Notes under the pieces: generated by a model
The model's input: the letters and a program-made list of their open reading frames with translations, nothing else
Told to the model about the DNA's origin: nothing
The model's database searches: none
In this document: piece by piece, positions 1 through 7,720 of the stretch
Layout of the letters: each line of letters starts with the position of its first letter
How positions within the stretch are numbered: the stretch's first letter is position 1
Translations under genes and position numbers: made by a program
Source: Angustibacter luteus
GTDB taxonomy: Bacteria; Actinomycetota; Actinomycetes; Actinomycetales; Angustibacteraceae
Assembly (NCBI RefSeq): GCF_039541115.1
Contig: NZ_BAABFP010000005.1
Coordinates: 790,447 to 854,446, forward strand
Reading direction: 5' to 3'
Length of the DNA: 64,000 bases

Positions 1-172
1 CGTCCGCGACACTCGCGCACACCTTCGCACCGTCAGCGGCCAGCGGCCGCGCTCGTTCCGGCGTCCGGTTCCAGACCCGGAGGTCGATCCCGGCGCGGGC
101 GATGTTGCGCGCCATGCCCGCACCCATCGTGCCGGTTCCCAGCAGCGCCACGGCCTCGGTGTTCTCGCTCAT
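1..172 (-). CDS. NAD(P)-dependent oxidoreductase, 6PGDH/HIBADH-like (partial)
   Basis: Only the first 57 residues are present; the gene runs off the left edge. The ATG is preceded by AGGAG at a good distance. The fragment carries the Rossmann dinucleotide-binding loop GTGTMGAGM (about residues 12-20) and a WNRTPER stretch (about 34-40), where the family usually contacts NADP phosphate. Members (3-hydroxyisobutyrate dehydrogenase, tartronate semialdehyde reductase, imine reductases) act on small beta-hydroxyacids, aldehydes or imines in the cytoplasm. The catalytic Lys lies outside the window, so the substrate cannot be predicted. It is divergent from the methyltransferase that follows. Confidence 0.8.
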   Translation of the reverse strand, partial: MSENTEAVALLGTGTMGAGMARNIARAGIDLRVWNRTPERARPLAADGAKVCASVAD

Positions 173-253
173 GGTCCACTCCTACCGGGTCCCGTGCCGT
201 CGCGCACCCGCGGGGGTCTGGTCGTGGGGCCAGCGGAGTGGGACCGTCAGGGC

Positions 254-1066
254 ATGAGCGGCGACGACACGTACGTGTACCGCCAGTCCTGGGAACAGGA
301 ACGAGCGCGGCTCGAAGGCCTGTCGGAGCAGTTCGACGCCGGGACGTTCCGCCACCTCCAGGACCTCGGCGTCACCGCAGGCTGGCGCTGCTGGGAGGTC
401 GGGGCGGGGGGCGGCAGCGTCGCGACGTGGCTCGCGGACGTCGTCGGGCCGTCCGGGCACGTCCTGGTGACCGACATCGACACCCGATTCGTCGACGAGC
501 TGGCGGACGACCACGTCGAGGTGCGCCGGCACGACGTCAGCGAGGACGACGTCCCGCACGCGGAGTTCGACCTGGTGCACGCGCGGGCGGTCCTCGAGCA
601 CGTCCCGCAGCGCGAGCGCACGCTACGCCGGTTGGTGACGGCGCTGCGCCCCGGCGGTGTCCTGCTGCTGGAGGACGTGGTGTTCGGCGGCACCCACCTG
701 GCGCTCGTCCAGCCCCTGTTCGTCCCCGCCGCCTCGGCCGGGGTCCTGTCCCGCGCGATGGCGGCGGTGGCCGGTGCGTTCCGGGCGGCCGGGGCCGACC
801 CGGAGTACGGCCTGCTGCTGCCGGAGCGGCTCACGGACGCGGGCCTGGTGGACGTTCAGGCCGAGCTGAGCACCCTGCTCATCCGCGGCGGCAGCCTGGA
901 CGCGCAGTTCTACCGGCTGAGCCTGGCCCAGCTGAGCGACCGGATGATCGCCTCCGGCCTGCTGGACCCCGTCGAGGCGTCGGCCCTGGACGAGATGCTG
1001 AGCGACCAGGACACGCACTGGCCGTCGATCGGCATGCTGAGCGCGTGGGGCCGACGGCCGGACTGA
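254..1066 (+). CDS. class I SAM-dependent methyltransferase
   Basis: A 270-residue protein with a Rossmann-type methyltransferase fold. The SAM-binding motif I is WEVGAGGGSVATWLA (about residues 48-62), followed by an acidic VTDID loop and the post-motif HARAVLEHVPQRE. It resembles UbiE/Methyltransf_11 enzymes that methylate small molecules; nothing points to a particular acceptor. An in-frame start at 194 would add 20 residues with no family character, so I chose the ATG at 254 (MSGDDTY). It stands alone, divergent from the oxidoreductase on its left and convergent with the F420 genes on its right (stop-to-stop gap about 9 bases). Confidence 0.8.
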   Translation: MSGDDTYVYRQSWEQERARLEGLSEQFDAGTFRHLQDLGVTAGWRCWEVGAGGGSVATWLADVVGPSGHVLVTDIDTRFVDELADDHVEVRRHDVSEDDVPHAEFDLVHARAVLEHVPQRERTLRRLVTALRPGGVLLLEDVVFGGTHLALVQPLFVPAASAGVLSRAMAAVAGAFRAAGADPEYGLLLPERLTDAGLVDVQAELSTLLIRGGSLDAQFYRLSLAQLSDRMIASGLLDPVEASALDEMLSDQDTHWPSIGMLSAWGRRPD

Positions 1067-1075
1067 ACCGGTCGG

Positions 1076-1498
1076 TCAGCTGGCCGTCCAACCGGTCCAC
1101 CGGTCGACGTCGACGACCAGCACCGGGCCGTCCGGCCGCTGCTCGACGTACTGCGGGTAGCGAGAGGCGAGCCGGTCGAGGGCGTCGCCGGCCTCGACGT
1201 CGTCCGGCGCCAGGACGCGCGCCCGACCGTCCGCCCGCACCCACCACAACGTCGTCCAGTCGTCTGCGTAGTGGTCCACGAGGAGCGCGACGGCCGGGTT
1301 GGCCGCGATGTTGGCGAGCCGGCGAAGGTCGTTGCTGCGCTTGGGCTTGTGGTCGACGGCGCTGACCACGCGGTCGCCGTCGACGGCGAAGACCAGGGGG
1401 ACGACGTGCGGTCGTCCCTGCGCGTCGACCGTGGCCAACCGCGCGACCCGGGCGTCGGCGAAGCGGGCACGGGCCTGCTCGCCGTCCAGCGTGCTCAC
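1076..1498 (-). CDS. PPOX-class F420-dependent enzyme
   Basis: A 140-residue split beta-barrel protein of the pyridoxamine-phosphate-oxidase-like superfamily, closest in appearance to the actinobacterial F420-binding group (TIGR03668 type). Visible features are RVARLATVDAQGRPHVVP near the N-terminus, KPKRSNDLRRLANI (about 51-64), and WWVRADGRARVL near residues 85-96. Such proteins bind the deazaflavin F420 or a flavin and reduce unknown substrates. The GTG start overlaps the stop of the upstream LLM gene by four bases (GTGA), so the two are translationally coupled; this supports a shared F420-linked role. Longer in-frame starts upstream lie inside the LLM gene and are not convincing. Confidence 0.8.
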   Translation of the reverse strand: MSTLDGEQARARFADARVARLATVDAQGRPHVVPLVFAVDGDRVVSAVDHKPKRSNDLRRLANIAANPAVALLVDHYADDWTTLWWVRADGRARVLAPDDVEAGDALDRLASRYPQYVEQRPDGPVLVVDVDRWTGWTAS

Positions 1499-2322
1499 GT
1501 GCCCTGGAGGTCGGCGATGGCGTCCTCCCAGGCGGCCAGCTCGCGCTCGACGGGACCGCGGCCGTTCGACGGCAACCAGTGCACCACCCGGCTCATCCCG
1601 GCCTTCTCGTACTCCTCCAGCACCTTCGGGTCGGCCGGCACACCCATCACCGAGACGGCGACCGGGCGGTCGGCCCGGGCCCACAGCTCACGGGACCGCT
1701 CGAGCACCTCGGGCCGGTGGTTCGGGAACCAGGCGTCGCCGAACGCCAGCACCCGGTCCAGCACGGTCGGTCCGAGGCCGCCGACCAGCACCGGCGGGTG
1801 CGGTCGCTGGGCCGGCTTCGGCCACGACCAGATCCGGTCGAAGTCGACGAACTCGCCGTGGTAGGTCGCCTCGTCCTGGGTCCAGATGGCCTTCATCGCC
1901 TCGACCCGCTCCTTGAGCACCGTCATCCGGCGACGCGGATCGGTGCCGTGGTTCTCCATCTCCTCGCGGTTCCACCCCGCACCGACTCCGAACTCAAGCC
2001 GTCCACCGCTGAGCGCGTCGACGCTCGCGACCTCCTTGGCGGTCGTGATCGGGTCGCGCTCGATCACCAGGCAGACGCCGCTGCCGACCCGTAGCCGGCT
2101 GGTGGCCAGGGCGGCCGCCGTCAGCGTCACGAACAGGTCGTAGGTGTGCCAGTACTTGCGCGGCAGCTCACCTCCACCGCCGTACGGCGTCCGGCGTTCG
2201 GCGGGGATGTGGGTGTGCTCGGCGAAGAACAGCGACTCCTGACCGTGCTCCTCCACCATCACCGCCAGCGCGTCCGGGCCCATGGCGTCGTGCGTCGCGA
2301 AGTACCCCACACCGAAGTCCAT
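1495..2322 (-). CDS. LLM-class F420-dependent oxidoreductase
   Basis: A 275-residue luciferase-like TIM-barrel protein. Family marks include FAEHTHIP (about 33-40), RVGSGVCLVIERDPI, the GGRLEFGVGAGWN segment (about 106-118) and the PHPPVLVGGLGPTVLDR segment. These enzymes use reduced or oxidised F420 (sometimes FMN) for hydride transfer to aldehydes, ketones or unsaturated substrates. I placed the start at the ATG at 2322 because TACGGT lies exactly six bases upstream, which makes the mRNA leaderless; the in-frame start at 2367 lacks any signal. It is the first gene of a two-gene F420 operon. The substrate is unknown. Confidence 0.88.
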   Translation of the reverse strand: MDFGVGYFATHDAMGPDALAVMVEEHGQESLFFAEHTHIPAERRTPYGGGGELPRKYWHTYDLFVTLTAAALATSRLRVGSGVCLVIERDPITTAKEVASVDALSGGRLEFGVGAGWNREEMENHGTDPRRRMTVLKERVEAMKAIWTQDEATYHGEFVDFDRIWSWPKPAQRPHPPVLVGGLGPTVLDRVLAFGDAWFPNHRPEVLERSRELWARADRPVAVSVMGVPADPKVLEEYEKAGMSRVVHWLPSNGRGPVERELAAWEDAIADLQGT

Positions 2323-2328
2323 GACGTC

Positions 2329-2334
2329 ACCGTA
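2329..2334 (-). promoter_or_regulatory. -10 element (TACGGT) of a leaderless promoter, LLM oxidoreductase
   Basis: TACGGT followed by GACGTC and then ATG. The six-base gap puts the transcription start at the start codon. The same geometry recurs at nine other genes in the window. No strong -35 is visible. Confidence 0.55.
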
Positions 2335-2370
2335 GGCACGGTGGTCGGGGAATGCGAGGGGGCACACGAG

Positions 2371-2404
2371 AGCCCGGGCCCGGCGCGATGGCCGGACCCG
2401 GGCT
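2371..2404 (-). terminator. GC-rich hairpin after the SHOCT gene
   Basis: Arms 2371-2383 and 2392-2404 pair 12 of 13 bases around an eight-base loop. It lies about 50 bases beyond the stop of the SHOCT gene and upstream of the LLM gene. There is no T-tract, as is common for actinobacterial terminators. Confidence 0.5.
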
Positions 2405-2456
2405 CCTCGGGCTCATACCGTGTTCGAGCGGTGTTCGGGCGGTGGTCAGGCAGTGC

Positions 2457-2834
2457 TCAGGCGAGCGCCTTGGCCTTCAGGCTGGCGAACTCGTCCTGGG
2501 TGATCGCACCCGAGTCCAGCAGGTCCTTGGCGTGCTTGATCTGCTCGGCCGGCGAGGTCGATCCGGCGACGCTCTTGATGTACGCGTCCTGCTGTTCGAC
2601 CGCGCCCTTGACCGCTGCTGCCTGCCGCTCCGCCATGCCGCTGCCACGGGCGATCAGGTACACCAACGAGGTGAGCAACGGGAGCACGATCAGCAGCACG
2701 ATCCAGATCGCCTTGACCACGCCCGAGGTCTCCCGGTCGCGGAACAGGTCTCCGATGATCGCGAACAGCACCATGAGGTAGGCGATGAACGCGAACGAGA
2801 TGATGATGAACCAGACGACATCCCAGAAGGACAT
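2457..2834 (-). CDS. PLDc_N-SHOCT membrane protein
   Basis: A 125-residue protein with two membrane helices (about residues 7-27 and 42-62) in a PLDc_N-like layout (FAIIGDLFRDR, then LIARGSGMAERQ), a short linker, and a C-terminal SHOCT domain (about 96-125, LLDSGAITQDEFASLKAKAL). SHOCT is a short oligomerisation module with no known catalysis. AAGGA stands seven bases before the ATG. A close paralogue lies at 46370-46765 with the same architecture and a matching RBS spacing. It is bounded by hairpins on both sides, so it is probably monocistronic. Its function is unknown; a role in membrane stress or scaffolding is only a guess. Confidence 0.8.
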   Translation of the reverse strand: MSFWDVVWFIIISFAFIAYLMVLFAIIGDLFRDRETSGVVKAIWIVLLIVLPLLTSLVYLIARGSGMAERQAAAVKGAVEQQDAYIKSVAGSTSPAEQIKHAKDLLDSGAITQDEFASLKAKALA

Positions 2835-2874
2835 GACCCATTCCTTTCGTCACGCGCCGGCGGACCGGACGCGC

Positions 2875-2900
2875 AAAAAGACCTTCGACCGTCGAAGGTC
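2875..2900 (-). terminator. intrinsic terminator with T5 tract
   Basis: A nine-base perfect stem (2880-2888 with 2892-2900, three-base loop) is followed on the minus strand by TTTTT (2875-2879). It ends transcription from the MetE-like/DinB operon before the SHOCT gene. A uridine tract is unusual in this GC-rich window. Confidence 0.8.
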
Positions 2901-2933
2901 CCAGCGCCAACGGTGACGAGTAACAGGCGGCTC

Positions 2934-2958
2934 GGCATCACCCGTGACGGGTGATGCC
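2934..2958 (-). terminator. hairpin directly after the DinB gene
   Basis: An 11-base perfect stem (2934-2944 with 2948-2958) with a TGA loop lies 16 bases past the DinB stop. Together with the T-tract hairpin at 2875-2900 it forms a tandem terminator. Confidence 0.65.
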
Positions 2959-2974
2959 CAGCCGAGCAGGAAGG

Positions 2975-3484
2975 TCACCGGTCCTCGAGGACCCCCTTGA
3001 GGAAGGCCGCCTGACCCAGGTGCTCCAGGTCGTCGTCGATGACGCTGACCAGCCGCACGCCCAAGGTCACCGGCGGGTCCCAGCCCTCGTCGACGACCCG
3101 GTCCAGGTCGGTGTCGGTGAGTCCGTCGACCGCTTGCCGGGTCACCTCGATGACGTCGTCCAGGTAGCCGGTGAGCAGCGACGCGTCGTTCACCTGCACC
3201 TGACCGACCTGCTCGCTGGTGTGCCCGTAGCCGGTGTCGTCGGACCCCAGCGCCAACCCGAACCGCTCGTGCCACCCCCGGGTCCGCCAGACGTCGTCCG
3301 CACCGAGCGCGTCACCGACGTGGGTGTCCGCGACCCGGGCCGCGTGCCAGACCAGCCAGGCGATCGAGTTCGACCGACCGTCGAGCCGCTCGTTCGCCAG
3401 CTCGGGGCTGAGCCCGTCGCAGACCTCGTGCCCGCGCTCGGTGATCCGCCCGATGGCGTCCTGGAGCACCCCGATCGCGTCCAT
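2975..3484 (-). CDS. DinB-family protein (maleylpyruvate isomerase-like)
   Basis: A 169-residue four-helix-bundle protein of the DinB/MDMPI superfamily. The N-terminal half holds SNSIAWLVWHAAR (about 38-50), whose His is the usual first metal ligand, and the C-terminal part holds VIDDDLEHLGQAAFLKG (about 148-164), with another His in the expected position. Actinobacterial members are often thiol-transferases or isomerases that use mycothiol, but many are uncharacterised. The start overlaps the upstream MetE-like stop by one base (TGATG), so the two are coupled. Pairing with a MetE-like methyltransferase hints at thiol or methyl-group chemistry; this is inference. Confidence 0.8.
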   Translation of the reverse strand: MDAIGVLQDAIGRITERGHEVCDGLSPELANERLDGRSNSIAWLVWHAARVADTHVGDALGADDVWRTRGWHERFGLALGSDDTGYGHTSEQVGQVQVNDASLLTGYLDDVIEVTRQAVDGLTDTDLDRVVDEGWDPPVTLGVRLVSVIDDDLEHLGQAAFLKGVLEDR

Positions 3485-4608
3485 CAGCCCCACACCTCCT
3501 GCGCCGTCTCGACGACGAGCCGCAGCTTGGCCAGCTGGTCGTCCCGGGTGAGCGCGTTGCCCTCGACGGTGGAGGAGAAGCCGCACTGCGGGGACAGGCT
3601 CAGCTGCTCGAGCGGGACGAACCTCGCGGCGTCCTCGATCCGTCGCTTGAGGTCGTCCTTGCTCTCCAGCTTCGGGTTCTTCGTGGTGACCAGGCCGAGG
3701 ACGACCTGCTTGCCCGGCGGGACGAACCGCAGCGGCTCGAACCCGCCGGAGCGCTCGTCGTCGTACTCGAGGAAGAAGCCGTCCACGTCCAACCCCCCGA
3801 ACAGGGCCTCGGCGACGAAGTCGTAGCCCCCGGACGCCGCCCAGGACGATCGGAAGTTGCCCCGGCACAGGTGGGTCGTGACGTGCAGACCCTCGGGGCG
3901 GCCGGCGATCGCCGCGTTGATCGTGCGGATGTAGCGCTCGTGCTGGTGCTCGGCGTCCTCGCCGAGGCCGCTCATCCGCTCACGCTCGTGCGGGTCGTTG
4001 AGGTAGGCCAGGCTCGTGTCGTCGAGCTGCAGGTAGGTGCAGCCCAGCTCAGCGACGGCGCGCAGCTGCGCCGCGTAGGCCCCCGCCAGGTCGGACCAGA
4101 ACTGCTCGAGGTCGGGGTAGACCGAGCGGTCGATGGACGCCGCACCGCCGCGGTAGTGCACCATGCTCGGCGACGGGATGGTCAGCTTGGCCGTCGCGCC
4201 GGTCTGCTCGGTCTGCTTCGCCAGGAACCGGAACGCGTCCTCGAAGATGGTGCGCGGCAACGAGATCGGCTCGTCGACCCGGAGCCCGGCCGAGGTGAAG
4301 TCCAGGTCGCCCTGCGCGTTGTGGAAGTGCACCTGGAGCTCCTCGTCGGTGCGGTGCACGCCGCCGAGCTGGTAGATGAAGTCCATGTGCCAGGACGTCC
4401 GGCGGAACTCGCCGTCCGTCGCGGACCGCAGGCCGAGGTCGGCCTGCTGCCGGACCACCTCGGTGATGCACTCGTCCTCGACCGCGCGGAGGCCCTCGTC
4501 GTCCAGGTCGTTGGTGCCGCGCGCGGCCCGGGCGTCGAGCAGCCGCTGCGGTCGGAGCAGGCTGCCGACGTGGTCGGCGCGGAACGGCGGTGTGCTGCGT
4601 TCTGTCAT
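3484..4608 (-). CDS. MetE C-terminal-domain-like methyltransferase (YxjG/YxjH type)
   Basis: A 374-residue protein equivalent to the catalytic C-terminal half of cobalamin-independent methionine synthase. The zinc-site residues are in place: His246 and Cys248 (THLCRGN), Glu281 (FFLEYDD) and Cys342 (SPQCGFSS). The N-terminus ADHVGSLLRP is typical of the short YxjG/YxjH group. These proteins transfer methyl groups to homocysteine-like thiols, with a donor other than polyglutamyl methyl-THF in several cases. It heads a two-gene operon with the DinB gene and is divergent from a LysR gene 73 bases away, a classic arrangement for LysR control. Confidence 0.85.
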   Translation of the reverse strand: MTERSTPPFRADHVGSLLRPQRLLDARAARGTNDLDDEGLRAVEDECITEVVRQQADLGLRSATDGEFRRTSWHMDFIYQLGGVHRTDEELQVHFHNAQGDLDFTSAGLRVDEPISLPRTIFEDAFRFLAKQTEQTGATAKLTIPSPSMVHYRGGAASIDRSVYPDLEQFWSDLAGAYAAQLRAVAELGCTYLQLDDTSLAYLNDPHERERMSGLGEDAEHQHERYIRTINAAIAGRPEGLHVTTHLCRGNFRSSWAASGGYDFVAEALFGGLDVDGFFLEYDDERSGGFEPLRFVPPGKQVVLGLVTTKNPKLESKDDLKRRIEDAARFVPLEQLSLSPQCGFSSTVEGNALTRDDQLAKLRLVVETAQEVWG

Positions 4609-4672
4609 GGTCCGTGCCTACCACTGAACCGGCTGATCCGCGCTGGCGACGGACAGGACGGCGTCCGTGGGC

Positions 4673-4678
4673 TAGCGT
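4673..4678 (+). promoter_or_regulatory. -10 element (TAGCGT), LysR gene
   Basis: TAGCGT, then GCGATG, then GTG at 4685. If the six-base rule seen elsewhere holds, the true start is the GTG at 4685, the second codon of the ATG-initiated frame. Confidence 0.45.
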
Positions 4679-4681
4679 GCG

Positions 4682-5635
4682 ATGGTGACACCCGCGCAGC
4701 TACGCGCCTTCTCGGCAGTGGTGCGACAAGGATCGGTCAAGGCGGCGGGCGTGGAGCTGGGGGTGTCCGACGCCGCCGTCTCGCTGCACGTCGCCCAGCT
4801 GCGCAAGGAGCTCGGTGACCAGCTCTTCGTGCGGACGTCGTCCGGGCTGGCGTTCACGCCGGGCGGGCTCCGGTTGGCCAGCCGGGCGGCCGAGATGCTC
4901 GGGCTGCAGGACCGCACCATCCTCGAGGTGAGCCAGGCCGCCGGTGGACGGCGGATGCTCCGGGTGGCTGCGTCGAGCCTGTTCGCCGAGCACGGCGCGC
5001 CGGGCCTGATCCAGCTGTTCACCAGCCGGGCGGACGACCTGGACGTCGAGCTCAGCGTGAGCCGGCCCGAGGACTTCGAGCGGCTGCTGCTGACCCGCTC
5101 CGCCGACGTGGCAATCGGCCCGGTGGCCGGCCCGGTCGACGCCGCGTTGCAGCGCACCGAGTTCCTGAAGTACCAGAGCGTCGTCGTCGTCGGCGCCACG
5201 CATCCGCTGGCCGGTGGCCACGCCTCGATGGACCAGCTGCGCGAGCAGACCTGGATGCTCGGACCCTCAGCGGCGCAGGGACTCGGCTCGATCGCGGCCA
5301 TGCTGCGTCGCATCCGGGTCCCGGAGCAGAACCAGCGGATCTTCCAGAGCGACGCCGCCGCGCTCGAGGAGACGTCGCGCGGGCGCGGGGTCGCCCTCAC
5401 CGTGTCCTTCGTGGTGGCCCGGGACGTCGCCCAGGGCCGGCTCGTGCGGGTGTCCGGTCAGGGGCTGCAGGCGGATGCGGTGTGGAGCATCATGACGCTG
5501 CGCCAACCGGCGGATGCGGTGGCAGAGCTGACCCGGTTCGTCACCACCCCCCGGGCGACCCAGGCGATGCTGCGCGGGTCCGGGGTGAACATCAGCCACT
5601 TCAAGCCGTCGGTGCACGTCACGCTCTGGAGCTGA
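4682..5635 (+). CDS. LysR-family transcriptional regulator
   Basis: A 317-residue LysR protein. The winged HTH spans about residues 3-60 (LRAFSAVVRQGSVKAAGVEL, then SDAAVSLHVAQLRKELGDQLFVR) and the effector-binding type 2 periplasmic-fold domain about 90-300. The start is ATG 4682 or, by the leaderless-promoter rule, GTG 4685. It is divergent from the MetE-like gene and its 3' end overlaps the 3' end of coxE by 17 bases. Two targets are plausible: the MetE-like/DinB operon (divergent position) or the CO dehydrogenase operon, since cox/cut clusters commonly carry LysR regulators. The sequence does not decide between them. Confidence 0.85.
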   Translation: MVTPAQLRAFSAVVRQGSVKAAGVELGVSDAAVSLHVAQLRKELGDQLFVRTSSGLAFTPGGLRLASRAAEMLGLQDRTILEVSQAAGGRRMLRVAASSLFAEHGAPGLIQLFTSRADDLDVELSVSRPEDFERLLLTRSADVAIGPVAGPVDAALQRTEFLKYQSVVVVGATHPLAGGHASMDQLREQTWMLGPSAAQGLGSIAAMLRRIRVPEQNQRIFQSDAAALEETSRGRGVALTVSFVVARDVAQGRLVRVSGQGLQADAVWSIMTLRQPADAVAELTRFVTTPRATQAMLRGSGVNISHFKPSVHVTLWS

Positions 5636-6830
5636 GGCTCCCGAGCTCGGCGACGACCGCGGCGAGCGAGTCGAACGTGTCGGCCGCGAGCAGGTCGTCA
5701 CAGTAGGGCAGCGCCGCCGCCATCGTGCCCACCAACGGCTCGAAGCCCGGGGCGGCGGCCCGCGGGTTGATCCACACGACCCGGTAGGCGCGACGGCGAA
5801 GCCGGGCCATCGCCCGGGCCAGGTCCTGCGGCGGTTCGCTGTCCCACCCGTCCGAGCCGATCACCACGACCCCACCGCGCACCGCCTCGGCGTGGTGCGA
5901 GGCGAGCAGGGCCTGCACGCTGGCCGCGATCCGGGTGCCGCCGTAGCGGTCGCTGACCTGCGCGGTGGCCTGCTCGACCGCGACGACGGCCGACCGGTGC
6001 CGCAGCACCGTGGTGAGCCGGGTCAGCGAGGTGGCGAACGCGAACGCCTCGCCCCCGACGCCCAGCACCAGGGCTCGCATCAGGTGCACGTAGGGCGTCA
6101 CCTGCGGCTGCATGGACTGGCTGACGTCGCACAGCACGACCACCCGGCGCGGCTTGCGGACCGGTCGGACCCGGACCAGCTCGACGGGGTCCCAGCCGGT
6201 GCGACGCGACCGCGCGATCGTGGGGCGCAGCGCGACCTCCCGGCCGCCGGGGCCAGGGCGGCGGCGGCGGGTGCGCCTGGTCGGCCACCCGGCCAGCTGC
6301 TGCTCGAGCCACCGGCCCAGCAGCTGCGTCTGCGCCTCGCTGAGCTGCTCGAAAGGCAGCCGCGAGAGGGCCTCCAGCTCGCTGACGACCCGGAGGGGGA
6401 CGGCCTGGTCGGCGTCAGTCGCCGAGGGGTCGTCCGGCAGGGCCACCACGGAGGGCAGCGTCACCCACGGCAGCCCGGCGCCGTCCGCCTCGTCCTGGTT
6501 GGCCCGCGGGACCGGCATCAGCGCGTCGCCGGGGGACGCGTCGGGCGGGCGCTGCGGGGTCCGGTTGGCCCGCCCGATCGCGATCACCGCGTCGTCGAAC
6601 ACGGCAGCGAAGACCGCGTCGAAGGCGGCGAGCTCAGACTGCCGGCGCACCAGCGTGACCCGCGCTACCCAGTACAGCCGGCTCGGCGAGGTGGGCAGGC
6701 TCGCGGCCAGGGCCCGGGTGAGGTCCTCGGTCGCGGTCAGCCCCACGGCGACCCCACCAGCGCGCAGCTTCGCGGTGAGCGAGGCGGCGAAGGCGGCGCG
6801 GTCGACCCCGCGCAGCAGCGGCTGGCTCAT
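5619..6830 (-). CDS. coxE: CoxE-like VWA-domain protein
   Basis: A 403-residue protein with a C-terminal von Willebrand factor A domain. The metal-ion adhesion site is intact: Asp235-Val-Ser-Gln-Ser239, a downstream GGTRI and GSDGWDSEPP. Residues 180-215 are strongly basic (RRTRRRRPG). CoxE works with the MoxR ATPase CoxD in post-translational maturation of the CO dehydrogenase active site (insertion of sulfur and copper near molybdenum). The ATG lies in a four-base overlap (ATGA) with coxD. It is the last gene of the cox operon, and its 3' end overlaps the convergent LysR gene by 17 bases. Confidence 0.88.
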   Translation of the reverse strand: MSQPLLRGVDRAAFAASLTAKLRAGGVAVGLTATEDLTRALAASLPTSPSRLYWVARVTLVRRQSELAAFDAVFAAVFDDAVIAIGRANRTPQRPPDASPGDALMPVPRANQDEADGAGLPWVTLPSVVALPDDPSATDADQAVPLRVVSELEALSRLPFEQLSEAQTQLLGRWLEQQLAGWPTRRTRRRRPGPGGREVALRPTIARSRRTGWDPVELVRVRPVRKPRRVVVLCDVSQSMQPQVTPYVHLMRALVLGVGGEAFAFATSLTRLTTVLRHRSAVVAVEQATAQVSDRYGGTRIAASVQALLASHHAEAVRGGVVVIGSDGWDSEPPQDLARAMARLRRRAYRVVWINPRAAAPGFEPLVGTMAAALPYCDDLLAADTFDSLAAVVAELGSLSSRA

Positions 6831-7720
6831 CCCGTGCTGCCGGGCTGCCCCAGCGTCGCCCCCTCGACCGCCGCGATGATGCTCGCCCGGTCGTCGGGAG
6901 TCTTGGCCAGGGCACTCAGGCTGCGGACGACGTCCTGCGGCACCAGCTCCGCCGCGCCGAGTGCCGCCAGGGCCGACACCCAGTCGATGGTCTCGGCCAT
7001 CCCGGGTGGCTTGTCCAGGTCCAGGCCGCGCACCCGTCCGACGAACTCGGTGGCCGACCCGATCAGCGGTTCGGTCGCCGCCGGCACGGCGCGGCGCAGG
7101 ATGTCGGCGGCCCGGGTCGGTTCGGGGAAGTCGATCCAGTGGTAGAGGCAGCGCCGGCGGAGCGCGTCGTGCAGCTCGCGGCTGCGGTTCGACGTCAGGA
7201 CGACGACGGGACGCCGCTGCGCTACGAAGGTGCCGATCTCCGGGATCGTCACCGAGGCCTCGCCGAGGAACTCGAACAGCAACGCCTCGAACTCGTCGTC
7301 CGCCCGGTCGATCTCGTCGATCAGCAGTACCGGCGCGACCGGCCCCTTGGCCCGGATCGCCTGCAGGATGGGGCGTTCCTGCAGGAACTCCTCGGTGAAC
7401 AGGTCGGCGTCCGACAAGGTCTCGTGCCGTGACTCGGCCAGCCGGATGGCCAGCAGCTGGCGCTGATAGTTCCACTCGTACAGGGCCTCCGAGGCGGTCA
7501 GCCCCTCGTAGCACTGCAGCCGGATCAGGTCGGCGCCGAGCGCGCGGGCAAGGGCCTTGGCGGCGGCCGTCTTGCCGACGCCAGGCTCACCCTCGAGCAG
7601 CAGCGGCTGCTCGAGGGTCAGGGCCAGGTGCAGCGCGGTCGCCATGCCGTCGTCCACCAGGTAGTCGACGGCGTCGAGCTCACGGCGGACGTCGTCCGCG
7701 CTGGTCCACGGCTGGGTCAT
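6827..7720 (-). CDS. coxD: CoxD-like MoxR-family AAA+ ATPase
   Basis: A 297-residue AAA+ protein of the MoxR group. Walker A is GEPGVGKT (about 44-51), Walker B LLIDEIDRAD (about 121-130), and sensor-1 VVLTSNRSREL is near 168-178. CoxD is a chaperone-type ATPase that unfolds or remodels apo-CO dehydrogenase so that the bimetallic Cu-S-Mo centre can be built. The start shares ATGA with the upstream nucleotidyltransferase gene, and coxE follows by another ATGA overlap, so the D-E pair is made in step. Confidence 0.9.
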   Translation of the reverse strand: MTQPWTSADDVRRELDAVDYLVDDGMATALHLALTLEQPLLLEGEPGVGKTAAAKALARALGADLIRLQCYEGLTASEALYEWNYQRQLLAIRLAESRHETLSDADLFTEEFLQERPILQAIRAKGPVAPVLLIDEIDRADDEFEALLFEFLGEASVTIPEIGTFVAQRRPVVVLTSNRSRELHDALRRRCLYHWIDFPEPTRAADILRRAVPAATEPLIGSATEFVGRVRGLDLDKPPGMAETIDWVSALAALGAAELVPQDVVRSLSALAKTPDDRASIIAAVEGATLGQPGSTG

